From: Akkermansia muciniphila
GTDB lineage: Bacteria > Verrucomicrobiota > Verrucomicrobiia > Verrucomicrobiales > Akkermansiaceae
Assembly: GCA_947624785.1 (NCBI GenBank)
Contig: CANQLV010000006.1
Span: 62,001-126,000, forward strand
Direction of reading: 5' to 3'
DNA length: 64,000 nucleotides
Of the stretch, positions 1 through 9,531 are shown piece after piece. Position 1 is the first letter of the stretch. Every line of letters begins with the position of its first letter. The translations under genes were made by a program, and so were the position numbers. The notes below the pieces were generated by a model. It worked only from the letters and a program-made list of their open reading frames with translations. It made no database searches and had not been told where the DNA came from.

Positions 1-2
1 TC

Positions 3-356
3 AACCTCCAAAACGCCAAAAGCCAGGAAGAACTCCAGGCCCTGCTGGAACGCGCCATGAATTCCCGTCTGGCTCCGCCCAAGGAACTCCCGGTCCCTGA
101 AGAAGTGTTCCAGGCGGTTTCCGTCATCAACCCCGGCCAGATGGCCCAGCCCATCAACACGGGGGACGGCATCCTGCTGACCCAGCTCGTCAAACGCGAA
201 CTGGAGGATACGCCGGAATTCCAGATCAAGGCCACCCAGCAGATTGCCCCGGCCCTGACCGCCCAGGCCAAATCCATGATCATGCTGGACTGGCTGAAAG
301 CGTGCATCGCCCAGTACAAGGTGGAAATCGCCCCCATCCTGAACCAGGAACGCTAA
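3..356 (+). CDS. C-terminal part of a SurA/PpiD-like peptidyl-prolyl isomerase or export chaperone (5' end outside window)
   Basis: The reading frame is open from the window edge and stops with TAA at 354-356, so only about 117 C-terminal residues are visible. The segment has the character of the end of a SurA/PpiD-type protein: a stretch like a parvulin-domain end (VSVINPGQMAQPINTGDG, then LLTQLVKRELEDTPEF) followed by a long amphipathic helix. Such proteins assist folding of outer-membrane or secreted proteins in the periplasm. No catalytic signature is visible in the part present, so this is a family-style inference. A strong terminator follows 80 bases later, so the gene ends its transcription unit. 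Confidence 0.5.
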   Translation, partial: NLQNAKSQEELQALLERAMNSRLAPPKELPVPEEVFQAVSVINPGQMAQPINTGDGILLTQLVKRELEDTPEFQIKATQQIAPALTAQAKSMIMLDWLKACIAQYKVEIAPILNQER

Positions 357-435
357 ACACCCTTCTTTCCATGGCAGCCGTCATTACCCCCGTGTCCCGC
401 CGCACAGGGGCGGAATGCCGCCAAAATGCCTTCCT

Positions 436-466
436 ATGATGGCCCCGCACCGGGGCCATCATTTTT
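436..466 (+). terminator. Rho-independent terminator of the PPIase-like gene
   Basis: A perfect 12-bp stem (436-447 with 451-462) closes a 3-base loop and runs into five T residues. It also argues that the following transporter starts downstream at 513, not at the ATG at 426 inside the hairpin region. Confidence 0.9.
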
Positions 467-512
467 ATTGCCCTTGTTCCGCCATTCCTGCCCCCCTCCC
501 CCTTCATCATCC

Positions 513-1871
513 ATGAGCGCCCTCCCCGCCCAGTCCAGGTACATCATCGGAACGGAAGCCTGCGAACGCTTCAGCTTCTACGGCATGAAGTCCATCCTCA
601 TGCTGTACATGACGGGCCACCTGCTGATGAGCGAGAACTGGGCCACCGCCACCCTCCACGTCTTCGCGGGAATGGTTTACCTGCTTCCCCTGGCGGGCGC
701 ATGGCTGGCGGACAAGGTGTGGGGCCGGTACAAGACCATTCTTTACATTTCCCTGCTTTACTGCGTAGGGCACGGCGTCCTGGCGACGGCGGACCTTTTC
801 CATACCATTGAAGCGCGCCGCTACATCCTGCTGACGGGCCTGTTCATCATCGCGCTGGGCGCGGGAGGCATCAAGCCCTGCGTCTCCGCCTTCATGGGGG
901 ACCAGATTCCGAACAAATTCCCGCAGTTGATGACCAAGGCCTTCAATGCCTTCTACTGGGCCATCAACCTGGGTTCCTTCTTTTCCTTCCTGGTCATTCC
1001 GGCCATGGAACAGCATTACGGGTACAGTTGGGCGTTTGCGGTTCCGGGCATTTTCATGGGCGTCGCCACCTTCGTCTTCTGGCTGGGCCGCAAGAAGTAC
1101 CACAGAACGCCGCCTGAACGCACCAGCGGCCGCGCCGGCTTCTGGAAAGTGCTCTTCATCGTCCTGTTTCATGGGGGCTGGAAAAATGCGGAGCAACGCT
1201 GCGGAGCTTCCGCCGCGGAGGACGCCCGGCACATCCTGAAAATCCTCTCCATCTTTGTTTTCATCATTCCCTTCTGGTCCATCTTTGAACAGACGGCCTC
1301 CTCCTGGGTGGCCCAGGGCAGCAGGATGATTCCCCTTTCCATTCCGCTGCCGGGCGGCGGCGCCTGGTCCATCGGGCCGGCGCAAATCCAGGCGGCCAAT
1401 CCCATTTTCGTGATGGTGTTCATCCCCATTATCACCGTATTCGTCTATCCGAAGGTGGTGACGCTGGCGCGGCCCCTGGTGCGTCTCGGAACAGGGCTGG
1501 CCCTGAGCTCCGTCACGTTCCTGATTGTCGCTTTCCTGCAATACAGGCTGGAGGGAGGCGCCTCCCTGTCCATCGCGTGGCAATTGATTCCCTACTGCGT
1601 GCTCACCATTTCCGAGATCCTGCTCAGCACCACCGGCCTCGAATTCGCCTACACGCAGGCTCCGCTGCATTTGAAAAGCGTCATCACCAGCTTCTGGAAC
1701 CTCACCATCTTTGCAGGCAACATGCTGGTGGCCGCCATCACCTTTTTCCTGTCCAACGGAGAATCCGCCAACGCCATCTCCACGGACCGCTTCATCCTGT
1801 ACGCCATACTCGCCGCCGTGGTGGCGGTGGCCTATTCCTTCCGGGCGCGCAGGTACGGAAAGACGGAGTAG
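513..1871 (+). CDS. POT/PTR-family proton-dependent oligopeptide transporter
   Basis: This 452-residue polytopic inner-membrane protein should import di- or tripeptides in symport with protons. Near the N terminus, residues 15-23 (EACERFSFY) match the ExxERFxYY motif on helix 1 of the POT family, which takes part in proton coupling. It is followed by many hydrophobic helices and the family-like IIALGAGGIKPCVSAFMGDQ stretch. The ATG at 513 is chosen because an in-frame ATG at 426 would start inside the upstream terminator. No clear Shine-Dalgarno site precedes it, which is common in this window. It stops with TAG and stands alone. The exact substrate cannot be read from sequence. Confidence 0.9.
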   Translation: MSALPAQSRYIIGTEACERFSFYGMKSILMLYMTGHLLMSENWATATLHVFAGMVYLLPLAGAWLADKVWGRYKTILYISLLYCVGHGVLATADLFHTIEARRYILLTGLFIIALGAGGIKPCVSAFMGDQIPNKFPQLMTKAFNAFYWAINLGSFFSFLVIPAMEQHYGYSWAFAVPGIFMGVATFVFWLGRKKYHRTPPERTSGRAGFWKVLFIVLFHGGWKNAEQRCGASAAEDARHILKILSIFVFIIPFWSIFEQTASSWVAQGSRMIPLSIPLPGGGAWSIGPAQIQAANPIFVMVFIPIITVFVYPKVVTLARPLVRLGTGLALSSVTFLIVAFLQYRLEGGASLSIAWQLIPYCVLTISEILLSTTGLEFAYTQAPLHLKSVITSFWNLTIFAGNMLVAAITFFLSNGESANAISTDRFILYAILAAVVAVAYSFRARRYGKTE

Positions 1872-2361
1872 AGGAAGCATCCCCGACGCGCGGTAAATGA
1901 CGGTTTTTCCCGGCTCCGGAGAACAGAGGACATAATAATGTCTTGAAAAAGATAACCGGACCGTGCGAAATACAGGCACGGCCCGCCCATCCTGTCCGCG
2001 GGCATACTTTCGGAAAAGTATTGGAAATATAAATTACAGAGAAGATATGAGGCGAACGGGGTTTTACCCCTGTTCCCCGCCGCACCGGAAAAGTTGCTTC
2101 TGAAACAATCTTATCGGCAGCATATTTCCTGCCCGGCACAAGACGATATATCTTTGCTTCATGTTTAATACTTCATTTAAATCGGCCTCGGTCTTGTAAA
2201 CAACCGGTACTTTCCGTAGCGGTTGTCCCCTTTTTGTCTGCTCCCGGATTATCCCTTCCGGGAGGAAGTTCCGTATTATTGGAATTTCAACGTTAATCCA
2301 TCTGCCACGATGACGGCGCCGCTGTGCCGTGCCCTCATGGCATGCAACATTTACTAAATTA
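1872..2361. other. 490-base gap with small overlapping hairpins
   Basis: No convincing gene is seen. The left part can fold as CCGTGC (1961-1966) with GCACGG (1976-1981), or alternatively GCCCGC (1981-1986) with GCGGGC (1998-2003). These two hairpins share base 1981 and may compete. The rest is more AT-rich than its neighbours and probably holds the promoter of the methyltransferase/rsgA pair. A minus-strand open stretch (2064-2378) has no recognisable product. Confidence 0.4.
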
Positions 2362-3141
2362 ATGAGCAACAAAAACAAAACAATTCACGAATTCGATTTC
2401 AATTTCATCTGCGATTATTTTTCCCGCCTGGAACGGCAGGGCCCCGGCAGCCCGGAGGCCACCCACAAGGCCCTCGGCTTCATTGACAATCTGACCGGAC
2501 AATCCCGCATCGCCGACATCGGCTGCGGCACGGGCGGACAGACCAGGACGCTTGCCGCGCACGTTCAGGGAAGCGTTACGGGGCTTGACCTGTTCCCGGA
2601 GTTCATCCGCATCTTCAACCGCCAAGCCATGCAGTCAGGCTTGCAGGACAGGGTGGAAGGCATCGTCGGTTCCATGGACAAGCTCCCTTTTGCAGAAGAA
2701 GAACTGGACCTGATCTGGTCGGAAGGGGCCATTTACAACATCGGCTTTGAACGGGGGCTGAACGAATGGCGCAAGTTCCTGAAACCGGGAGGCTGCCTGG
2801 CCGTTTCCGAAAGTTCGTGGTTTACCGCGGAACGGCCAGAAGAGATTCACCGCTTCTGGATGGACATGTATCCGGAGATAGACACGGTACCCAATAAGAT
2901 AGCCCAGATACAGAGGGCCGGGTACGTGCCTGTCGCTTCCTTCATTCTGCCGGAAAGTTGCTGGACGGAACATTATTACGCTCCGCAGGTTCCCGTGCAG
3001 GAGATGTTCCTTCATCAATATCCGGGAAATGAAGCCGCCGCGGAATTCATCGCCTTCCTGCGCCATGAAGAGGAATTATACCGCAGGTATAAGGAATTTT
3101 ACGGCTACGTGTTTTACATCGCAAAAAAGACGGAACAATGA
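2362..3141 (+). CDS. Class I SAM-dependent methyltransferase
   Basis: This 259-residue cytoplasmic protein carries the Rossmann-fold SAM-binding motif I, DIGCGTG at residues 52-58, followed by an acidic motif-II region ([15 protein letters not shown]) and [20 protein letters not shown] in the motif-IV region. That layout is typical of UbiE/COQ5-like small-molecule methyltransferases. The substrate is not predictable. The start at 2362 is preferred over an upstream in-frame ATG at 2329 because family-like sequence begins here. Its stop overlaps the rsgA start (ATGA at 3138-3141), so the two genes are translationally coupled. Confidence 0.85.
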   Translation: MSNKNKTIHEFDFNFICDYFSRLERQGPGSPEATHKALGFIDNLTGQSRIADIGCGTGGQTRTLAAHVQGSVTGLDLFPEFIRIFNRQAMQSGLQDRVEGIVGSMDKLPFAEEELDLIWSEGAIYNIGFERGLNEWRKFLKPGGCLAVSESSWFTAERPEEIHRFWMDMYPEIDTVPNKIAQIQRAGYVPVASFILPESCWTEHYYAPQVPVQEMFLHQYPGNEAAAEFIAFLRHEEELYRRYKEFYGYVFYIAKKTEQ

Positions 3142-4193
3142 TTCATTTAAATGCTTACGGCTGGAATGAGAAGTTAAGCCGGCTCAAACGGGAATCCGCA
3201 TACAGCGCCCTGCCCCATGGCCGCATCGCCATCGTGCACAGGACGTGCTATGAAATCGTTGCTGAGAACGGAGTGTTCCAGTGCGAATTAAGGGGAAACA
3301 TGATGTACGAAAAATCAGCCTTTGAACTGCCCTGCACGGGCGACTGGGTGATTTTCCAGCCCTTCGATGAAACGAAAGGGATCATCGTGGATTTACTGCC
3401 CCATGAACGGACCCTGTACCGCAGGAAAAGCGGAACGGTTTCCGACAGGCAGGCCATCGCCTCTTACGTGGACAAGGCATTCATTGTCCAAAGCCTTGAT
3501 GATAATTTCAATATCCGCAGAGCCGAGCGTTTCATGGTTCAGATATTGGAAGAAGGGATCAAACCCGTACTGGTGCTGAACAAGGCTGATCTAGGGTTTG
3601 ACAGGCAGGTCATTGAAGAACAGATCGAACACCTGGGGCGCCGGATGCCTGTGTTTTTTACAAGTATCCACGACCCCCAGACGATTCTCCGGCTCCGGGA
3701 GTCCATCCCGGAAGGAGAAACGGTGGTGTTTATCGGTTCTTCAGGCGTCGGGAAAAGTTCGCTGGTGAATGCGCTGTGCGGAAAACCGCTCCTGTCCACT
3801 TCCCATATAAGCTCCTCCACGGGCAAGGGACGGCACACGTCCACCCGCCGGGAAATGGTATTGATGGACGGTTCGGGCGTTTTAATAGACACTCCGGGCG
3901 TCCGGGAATTCGGCGTGGCGATCGGCCAGTCCGGTTCTCTTGCAGAAGCGCTGGATATTTCCGACTTCGCGGCGGCATGCCGTTTCAAGGATTGCGGGCA
4001 TATCCATGAACCCGGCTGCGCCGTCCTGGAAGCGGTGAGCACCGGACTGCTGGACCGTGAGGTTTATGAAAGCTACCTGAAGCTCCGGCGGGAAGCGGAA
4101 TACTTTTCCACGTCGGAACATGAAAAGCGGAAAAAGGGTAAATCCCTTTCCAAGCTCGTAGAGGAAGTGAAGAAGCGGAAACCCAAATTCTAG
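3138..4193 (+). CDS. rsgA: Ribosome small-subunit-dependent GTPase A
   Basis: RsgA is a circularly permuted GTPase that checks late maturation of the 30S subunit. The 351-residue product shows the permuted order: an N-terminal OB-like domain (about 1-100), G4 NKAD at 148-151, G1 GSSGVGKSS at 200-208, G3 DTPG at 251-254. The C-terminal zinc site has the C-x4-C-x-H-x5-C spacing (C281, C286, H288, C294). Length and order fit the family. It overlaps the methyltransferase stop by four bases and is followed by a strong terminator, so the two form a short operon. Confidence 0.96.
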   Translation: MIHLNAYGWNEKLSRLKRESAYSALPHGRIAIVHRTCYEIVAENGVFQCELRGNMMYEKSAFELPCTGDWVIFQPFDETKGIIVDLLPHERTLYRRKSGTVSDRQAIASYVDKAFIVQSLDDNFNIRRAERFMVQILEEGIKPVLVLNKADLGFDRQVIEEQIEHLGRRMPVFFTSIHDPQTILRLRESIPEGETVVFIGSSGVGKSSLVNALCGKPLLSTSHISSSTGKGRHTSTRREMVLMDGSGVLIDTPGVREFGVAIGQSGSLAEALDISDFAAACRFKDCGHIHEPGCAVLEAVSTGLLDREVYESYLKLRREAEYFSTSEHEKRKKGKSLSKLVEEVKKRKPKF

Positions 4194-4207
4194 TTTCCGT
4201 TGAAATG

Positions 4208-4249
4208 GTGCAGGCATTCCTGAAACGGGAATGCCTGCACTCTTGTTTT
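4208..4249 (+). terminator. Rho-independent terminator of rsgA
   Basis: A perfect 13-bp stem pairs 4208-4220 with 4228-4240, with a 7-base loop and a T-rich tail (TCTTGTTTT). Confidence 0.9.
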
Positions 4250-4299
4250 ACCCGCCATAACAGTCAAACCGATATCTCATTTAGCCCGCGCCCGCGGCC

Positions 4300-4857
4300 C
4301 TATCCCCTGATGTCAATGTCCAGGTGGACGAGCAGCCCTTCCAGCCCATGCCGGGAAAAGACCGCCTTTTTCAGCTTGCACATGGCGGGATTGATTGAAA
4401 AGTTGAAAGAGGTTGAAAAATCGGCCTTCTCCAAATTGGTTCCGACAAAAGAAGCCCGTTCCAGGTCACAGCGGTCAAAAACGGATTCCGCCATGTCAGC
4501 GTCATTAAAGTACCCCTCATACATCTTGCAGCCCCGGAAAACGGTTTTCCGCAACCTGGCTTCTACAAAGCTGGCATAATCAAGATGCGAGTTTTCAAAG
4601 ACCAGCCCGTCCGAAAACCTGTCAATGTCCGTAAAGTCTGCGCCAGTCATCTTGCAATCGGCAAAGGCAACATCCCGGAGGGCTTCCTTGAAGCTGGCCA
4701 ACGTGAAGTTGCACGCCCTGAACTCGCACTTCTCAAAATCGGTATTCCGGATCACCAGCTTTGAAAAATCACACGCGACGAATACGCAAGCATAGTATTC
4801 ATCATCCAGTTCCATTTCATGGAAATCCACTTTTTCAAAGGTCTCGTTTTCAGTCAT
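4300..4857 (-). CDS. Pentapeptide-repeat protein
   Basis: The 185-residue product is built from tandem pentapeptides with central F or L, for example CDFSK, TDFEK, CEFRA, CNFTL, ADFTD, ANFxx-like units, which form a right-handed quadrilateral beta-helix. The tail, SFNFSINPAMCKLKKAVFSR, departs from the repeat and ends in a short cap. Size is close to Qnr/MfpA-type topoisomerase-protecting proteins, but many pentapeptide proteins have no known role, so no resistance function is claimed. The ATG at 4857 is chosen over an upstream start at 4953 because the upstream 32 residues are low-complexity and unlike the family. It is read convergently with rsgA. Confidence 0.8.
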   Translation of the reverse strand: MTENETFEKVDFHEMELDDEYYACVFVACDFSKLVIRNTDFEKCEFRACNFTLASFKEALRDVAFADCKMTGADFTDIDRFSDGLVFENSHLDYASFVEARLRKTVFRGCKMYEGYFNDADMAESVFDRCDLERASFVGTNLEKADFSTSFNFSINPAMCKLKKAVFSRHGLEGLLVHLDIDIRG

Positions 4858-5325
4858 ATCATGTTGATGGGAGTTGCCGCTCCGTGTTTGCTTCAATGTT
4901 CCGGAACCACCGTTTCCCGGGAAGCAAAACGCAGGAGAAAAATTTCCTTCCATGCCCGCCGCATTATCCTACTTTCCTTCCCCGCCTTTTATCATGAAAG
5001 CCGGCTGTCTGCAAGCCGTCCCGCCTCCGCGCATGAACGCAACCCCGGCTGACGCCCTGCGGAAAAACGTAAAATCATTCCGGATTCTCCCTGCCGCCGC
5101 CAAAACACGCGTTGCCCCTCTCCGTTCGCTATCCACCTGTTCCCATCCGTATAGTTCCAAACGAACCACCGCTACACCCCGAATCCCGAGTACCACACCC
5201 TTTCCCAACATGGGTTAAGCGCCTCTTAAAAACCGGATGCCTCCTCCCGCCAAGCCAGCCTTTCCGGAATTTTCCTCCAACCGTATATCTTCATTCACCG
5301 GCTCCAATGAACCCCGGTAATCAAG
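4858..5325. other. Divergent intergenic region, nothing recognised
   Basis: This 468-base region lies between the minus-strand pentapeptide gene and the plus-strand peptidase-like gene and must hold both promoters. Short open stretches on both strands have no credible coding character. Confidence 0.5.
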
Positions 5326-6036
5326 ATGACACGGAACCAAAATATACTCGCCTTCTCCTCAGCCCATTACGCAGGTTACGCCATGTGTACCGTTCCCCAT
5401 ACCTATCAGGAGGAGATGGACAGGCAGACGTCCCTACCCTCCTGCGGTTTTTACGCAGCCTCCTACGTCCTCAATTGCTTCAATCCTGATGCCGCATGGA
5501 CGAATATGGAGCTTTTAAAACTGGCCGGTCAATATTCCCTCACCAATCGTGCAGAGGGCAATTTAAGCGAGGTAGGGGAAGTTTTCCATCCTCACGATTT
5601 TGCCCGTTTCATCAATGCGAGAGCCAACGGAAGCTGCTCCGCCGCCTGCCAGTTATTTCATGAACAAACCATCCGGGACACCATTGATCAGGGAGGGTAT
5701 GCCCTCGTTCCTTTTCAAGTTATCAATGACAAGCAAAACGAAAAACACGGTTTCCCCCGGACTGGCGTCCAGAGGACGGACCCTCCGCATGCGCATTGGT
5801 GCGTTATTGCCGGATATGCAACAACGGATAGTTCCAAACTGCTCGCCAAGCACTGGGGAGAAAACCGGTTGTTTGATATAGATGAGCTCGGTAACAGCAA
5901 TCAAGGATGTTATCCCCTCCAGCAAACCAATAACATCACAGCACAGCGCGCCTCCAGAGTGCAGTTGCTGCAGAACCAAATCATCACCATCCTGCCCGCA
6001 CAAGCTTCCCCAGGCCGGAGGGGCTGCCCCTGCTGA
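5326..6036 (+). CDS. Putative C39/papain-like cysteine peptidase
   Basis: The 236-residue protein has the layout of a papain-fold peptidase: Q34-TSLPS-C40-GFYAASYVLN at the start of a helix (candidate oxyanion Gln and nucleophile Cys), H157-WCVIAGY as the catalytic His strand, then HWGENRLFDIDEL with N180 and D184 as possible third residues. This order matches C39-like and related bacterial or actin-processing cysteine peptidases. No signal peptide is obvious (N terminus MTRNQNILAFSSAHY). The protein is cytoplasmic or uses a non-classical route. Target unknown. The last 10-15 residues are low complexity. Start codon choice is uncertain by about 20 residues. Confidence 0.6.
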   Translation: MTRNQNILAFSSAHYAGYAMCTVPHTYQEEMDRQTSLPSCGFYAASYVLNCFNPDAAWTNMELLKLAGQYSLTNRAEGNLSEVGEVFHPHDFARFINARANGSCSAACQLFHEQTIRDTIDQGGYALVPFQVINDKQNEKHGFPRTGVQRTDPPHAHWCVIAGYATTDSSKLLAKHWGENRLFDIDELGNSNQGCYPLQQTNNITAQRASRVQLLQNQIITILPAQASPGRRGCPC

Positions 6037-6150
6037 CCTGGAAGGCATCTTCATCGGTCTCACGCACTAAAAAAGCCAGCCGGCCCATACAGTCTATGGA
6101 GACGGATTTTCCGTCCAGTGAAGCAGCGGCGCAGCGGACCCGGATAGAGG

Positions 6151-6173
6151 GGCTGCTTCATGGGGAAGCAGCC
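6151..6173. terminator. Hairpin between convergent genes, possible terminator
   Basis: A perfect 9-bp stem (6151-6159 with 6165-6173) with a 5-base loop lies between the peptidase-like gene and the convergent prenyl synthase gene. There is no long T tract, so the terminator reading is tentative. Confidence 0.35.
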
Positions 6174-6311
6174 TTGTGAAACGGTCCCGGTTTTAAAAAT
6201 GCCACGGTGCTTGCCCTCATGAACAGCGTTCTGGGCTTCAGACAGGTTGCCGAAGTTCATTTCCGGACACCGCTTCCCCCCTTCCATGGAAGGAAAGGGT
6301 CCGAATAAATG

Positions 6312-7322
6312 TCAGGAGATACGGCAGTCGTTGAGCAGATCATCCATGTAGAAGGTCATCTCCGCCAGGGCCTCACGATATTCCGTCTGGGGAAGGAGCC
6401 ACAGGATTTCACGGGCGGCCTCGTTTTTCTCCAGGGCCACCTGGATCGCCTTGTCCAGGGCCTCCGCAAAAACGGGATTGTCCTGGAAGGCGGAGTAATC
6501 CACCACTTCACGGTTTTCAATGGCGTCCCTCAGGGTGGCTTCCACGTTCCTGTCCCCGCATTCCAGCAGGTTGAAGATGGGGAGGGTCAGCTTGCCCTTG
6601 GTGGCGTCCGTATGGAGCGTCTTGCCCGCATCGTCTTCATCGCCCACCATGTCCAGGCAGTCGTCGTAAATCTGGTAGGCTACCCCCAGCAGGTCCCCCA
6701 GCTGGTAAAGGGATTCCTCCACTTCCGGGGCCACTCCGGAGATCCATCCTGCCCCACCCGTGGCAGCGGAGAAGAGGGAGGCGGTTTTTTTTCGGATGAT
6801 TTCAAAGTATTCCTCACGGGTCATGCTCAGGTCATACAGGCGGCTGGACTGGGCCACTTCCCCCTGGCATACGTCCCTGACGGTGTTCGCCAGCCTGCGG
6901 CAGAATTCCGTGCTGCCGAATTCCGTGCCCAGCACCATGGCATGGGAAAAAAGAACGTCCCCCAGGAGCACGGCCAGGCTGTTGCCCCACAGGGCGTTCG
7001 CGGTAGCTTCATCCCGGCGCTTGTCGGCCTCGTCAATCACGTCATCATGCACGAGGGAGGCCAGATGCACCATTTCCAGCAGGGCTCCCAGCCGGATATG
7101 GGCTTCCTTGACGCCGCCCGTAGCCCCGGCTACCAGCAGAACCAGGGCCGGCCGGAGCATTTTCCCCTTGGACTGGCACACTGTTTCCATGTAGTCGGTA
7201 ACTTCCGGGTCAAAACAGGATGCCTGGGCTTCCACAAACTCAGAAACTTGCTTCAATTCCGGCTTGACCAGTTGAAGATAGTGCTTCTGGGATCGTAATT
7301 TCGAAAAGAACGGGATGGACAT
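6312..7322 (-). CDS. Trans-polyprenyl diphosphate synthase
   Basis: This 336-residue cytoplasmic enzyme condenses isopentenyl diphosphate with allylic diphosphates to make long-chain prenyl diphosphates, probably the quinone side chain. Both aspartate-rich motifs are present: LVHDDVIDEAD (first DDxxD) and YQIYDDCLDMVGD (second DDxxD). KGKMLRPALVLLVAGA (the GKxxRP motif) and KGKLTLP also match the family. Product length (octaprenyl, heptaprenyl or other) cannot be read safely. It is encoded alone on the minus strand, divergent from larC. Confidence 0.93.
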   Translation of the reverse strand: MSIPFFSKLRSQKHYLQLVKPELKQVSEFVEAQASCFDPEVTDYMETVCQSKGKMLRPALVLLVAGATGGVKEAHIRLGALLEMVHLASLVHDDVIDEADKRRDEATANALWGNSLAVLLGDVLFSHAMVLGTEFGSTEFCRRLANTVRDVCQGEVAQSSRLYDLSMTREEYFEIIRKKTASLFSAATGGAGWISGVAPEVEESLYQLGDLLGVAYQIYDDCLDMVGDEDDAGKTLHTDATKGKLTLPIFNLLECGDRNVEATLRDAIENREVVDYSAFQDNPVFAEALDKAIQVALEKNEAAREILWLLPQTEYREALAEMTFYMDDLLNDCRIS

Positions 7323-7523
7323 GATATGGACGAGGGCCGGCGCTGGTCAGCGCCGCAGGAATTGTGGCATATTTGAAGTTCTCTAGCAATGTATTTCACA
7401 GGCCATCTTTGCATGGCAGGGCGGCAATGAGCCAAACCCGCGCTGCCGGACGCCGGGAACCCTCCGGAGATAAGGCTCACTTTGACCTTGAGCCGGGATG
7501 TTTTCCTTCTACACTGGCCTATC

Positions 7524-8744
7524 ATGAGAGCCTTGGTCTATGATTGCAGCGCGGGCATCAGCGGAGACATGAACCTGGCCGCCCTGATTGATTTGGGTGT
7601 GGACAGGGAAAGCCTGGAACGGGAACTATCCAAACTGCACGTGCACGGGGAATGGAAGCTGGAATGCCGCCGCGCGCAGCAGTCCGGCATCCAGGGAACG
7701 CGGATTGACGTGCTGACGGAGGAAGAAGGCCATTCCGGCCACGGCCATGCACACCATCACCGGACCATGGCGGATATCCGCAGGCTTATTGAGGCAAGCG
7801 GCCTTTCAGACGCCGTGAAGCGGACGGCCCTTTCCATTTTCTCCCTGCTGGCGGAGGCGGAGGCCCAGGTGCACGGCACCACGCCGGAGGAAGTCCATTT
7901 CCATGAAGTGGGCGCGGTGGATTCCATCATTGACATCACGGGGGCCGCCATCTGCCTGGAGCTGCTCCGGGCGGACGCCGTCTTCACCGGACCGGTGGAA
8001 CTGGGCTCAGGCACCGTGACCTGCCAGCACGGAACGATGCCCGTTCCGGCCCCGGCCACGGCCCTGCTGGCGAGCCGCTTCCAGTCCACCCTGAACGGAA
8101 CCACCCATGAGGCCACTACCCCCACCGGAGCAGCTTATATTGCCGCCCTGGCGCGGCCTGTCCCTGCCCCGCTGGCGGGCCGCATCACCGGAACGGGCTA
8201 CGGCATCGGCCACCGCCAGGGGCTTCCCCTGCCGAATATCCTCCGGGTCATGATGGTGGAAACGGAGGAACAGGAAACTTCCCCGGAGCTGCTGACGGAG
8301 CTGTGCGCCAACATAGACGACATGACGCCGGAACAGACCGCCTACCTGGCGGAAAAGCTGATGGAGGCCGGCGCGCTGGACGCCTGGCAGGAGTCCATCT
8401 GCATGAAGAAGGGGCGCCTGGCGGTCAAGGTCTGCGCGCTGTGCCTGCCGGAACAGGCGGACCGCGTGCGGGAAGCGTTTTTCCTGCACAGCAGCACGCC
8501 GGGCATCCGCCAGCACGAGACGTGCCGCCACATCCTGCGCCGGGAGAGCGCCTCCGTATGCACTCCCCACGGAACGGTACATGTAAAAACCTCTTTCATG
8601 AACGGACGCCCCCATCACCGGAAGGCGGAATTTGAAGATTGCAGGACCCTGGCGGAAAACACCGGACTGCCGCTGGAACAGTGCCAGTTGATGGGGCTTT
8701 TCCCCACCCCCTCCCATGACGACGCCTCCACAGACTCCGTTTGA
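7524..8744 (+). CDS. larC: Nickel insertion protein LarC, fused full-length form
   Basis: LarC is the CTP-dependent cyclometallase that inserts nickel into the pyridinium-3,5-bisthiocarboxylic acid mononucleotide to make the nickel-pincer cofactor. The 406-residue product begins MRALVYDCSAGISGDM, the family N terminus. It has a His-rich loop (HSGHGHAHHH, about residues 74-83) as expected for nickel handling, then HFHEVGAVDSIIDI and a C-terminal domain with ANIDDMTPEQ. Unlike the lactobacillar gene, where LarC1/LarC2 are joined by a programmed frameshift, this is one uninterrupted frame. The ATG at 7524 matches the conserved N terminus. It overlaps larE by 29 bases. Confidence 0.95.
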   Translation: MRALVYDCSAGISGDMNLAALIDLGVDRESLERELSKLHVHGEWKLECRRAQQSGIQGTRIDVLTEEEGHSGHGHAHHHRTMADIRRLIEASGLSDAVKRTALSIFSLLAEAEAQVHGTTPEEVHFHEVGAVDSIIDITGAAICLELLRADAVFTGPVELGSGTVTCQHGTMPVPAPATALLASRFQSTLNGTTHEATTPTGAAYIAALARPVPAPLAGRITGTGYGIGHRQGLPLPNILRVMMVETEEQETSPELLTELCANIDDMTPEQTAYLAEKLMEAGALDAWQESICMKKGRLAVKVCALCLPEQADRVREAFFLHSSTPGIRQHETCRHILRRESASVCTPHGTVHVKTSFMNGRPHHRKAEFEDCRTLAENTGLPLEQCQLMGLFPTPSHDDASTDSV

Positions 8745-9531
8745 ACGGCTGCGCGCCGTCCTGCTCCCCAGGGAGCGCATCGCCGTCGCCCTGTCCGGCG
8801 GCCTGGACAGCAGCGTGCTGCTGGCTGCCGCCGCCAAGGTTCTGGGGCCGGAACACTGCCTGGCCCTGACGGCGCAAACGCCTTATGTCATGGAGGAGGA
8901 AGTTCGGGACAGCGCGGAGCTGTGCCGCCGCCTGGGCGTCCGGCAGGAGATACTGGCGTTCCCCATCCTGCCCTCCCTTGCGGATAATCCGCCCCTGCGC
9001 TGCTACCTGTGCAAGCATGCCCTGTTTTCCGCCCTGAAAGCCAGAGCCTCGGAAGCGGGCTTCCCCCCGCTGGCGGACGGCTCCAACACGGATGACCTGG
9101 GCGACTACCGCCCCGGCCGCAAAGCCTTGCAGGAACTCGGCATCCTGAGCCCCTTTCTGGAAGCCGCCATGGACAAGGCGGACATCCGCAGCGTAGCCCG
9201 CGGACTTGGCCTGCCGGAGTCCGTCAGCGGCAAGCCGGCCTATGCCTGCCTGCTGACCCGGCTGGAGCACAACCGCCCCGTGACGGAATCCCTGCTGCGG
9301 CGCGTGGATGCGGCGGAGGCCTTCCTGCGTTCCCTGGGGCTGAAAGGCTGCCGCGTCCGGGTCCACGGGGACGACCTGGCCCGCATTGAACTGCCGGAGG
9401 AGGAACGCGGACTGTTCCGGAGCGGGGAGCTTGCCGCTCCCGTAGCGCACCGCCTGCGGGAGCTGGGCTTCCGCTACATCACCCTGGACCTGGAAGGATA
9501 TTCCAGAGGCAGCATGAACGAACCATCATGA
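8716..9531 (+). CDS. larE: Pyridinium-3,5-biscarboxylate sulfur transferase LarE
   Basis: LarE activates a carboxylate of the cofactor precursor with ATP and gives up a cysteine sulfur to it. The 271-residue product has the PP-loop SGGLDSS at 27-33. It has the conserved region KPAYACLLTR with a cysteine at residue 178, which lines up with the sacrificial cysteine (Cys176) of the Lactobacillus enzyme. LRCYLCKHALFS and DGSNTDDLGDYRPG are also family-like. A cysteine here suggests the sacrificial mechanism and not the iron-sulfur variant. Overlap with larC and a 4-base overlap with larB indicate tight coupling. Confidence 0.95.
   Translation: MTTPPQTPFERLRAVLLPRERIAVALSGGLDSSVLLAAAAKVLGPEHCLALTAQTPYVMEEEVRDSAELCRRLGVRQEILAFPILPSLADNPPLRCYLCKHALFSALKARASEAGFPPLADGSNTDDLGDYRPGRKALQELGILSPFLEAAMDKADIRSVARGLGLPESVSGKPAYACLLTRLEHNRPVTESLLRRVDAAEAFLRSLGLKGCRVRVHGDDLARIELPEEERGLFRSGELAAPVAHRLRELGFRYITLDLEGYSRGSMNEPS

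Noticed and set aside
507..1979. 490-codon open frame opposite the POT transporter
   Set aside because: Shadow of the transporter frame; the plus-strand protein has clear family motifs and the minus product has none.
2064..2378. Minus-strand open frame as a gene (104 codons)
   Set aside because: No recognised domain, overlaps the start of the methyltransferase gene, and lies in AT-rich leader DNA.
4300..4857. Qnr-type quinolone resistance
   Set aside because: Pentapeptide repeats alone do not show this; the protein lacks recognisable Qnr-specific loops and the family is functionally diverse.
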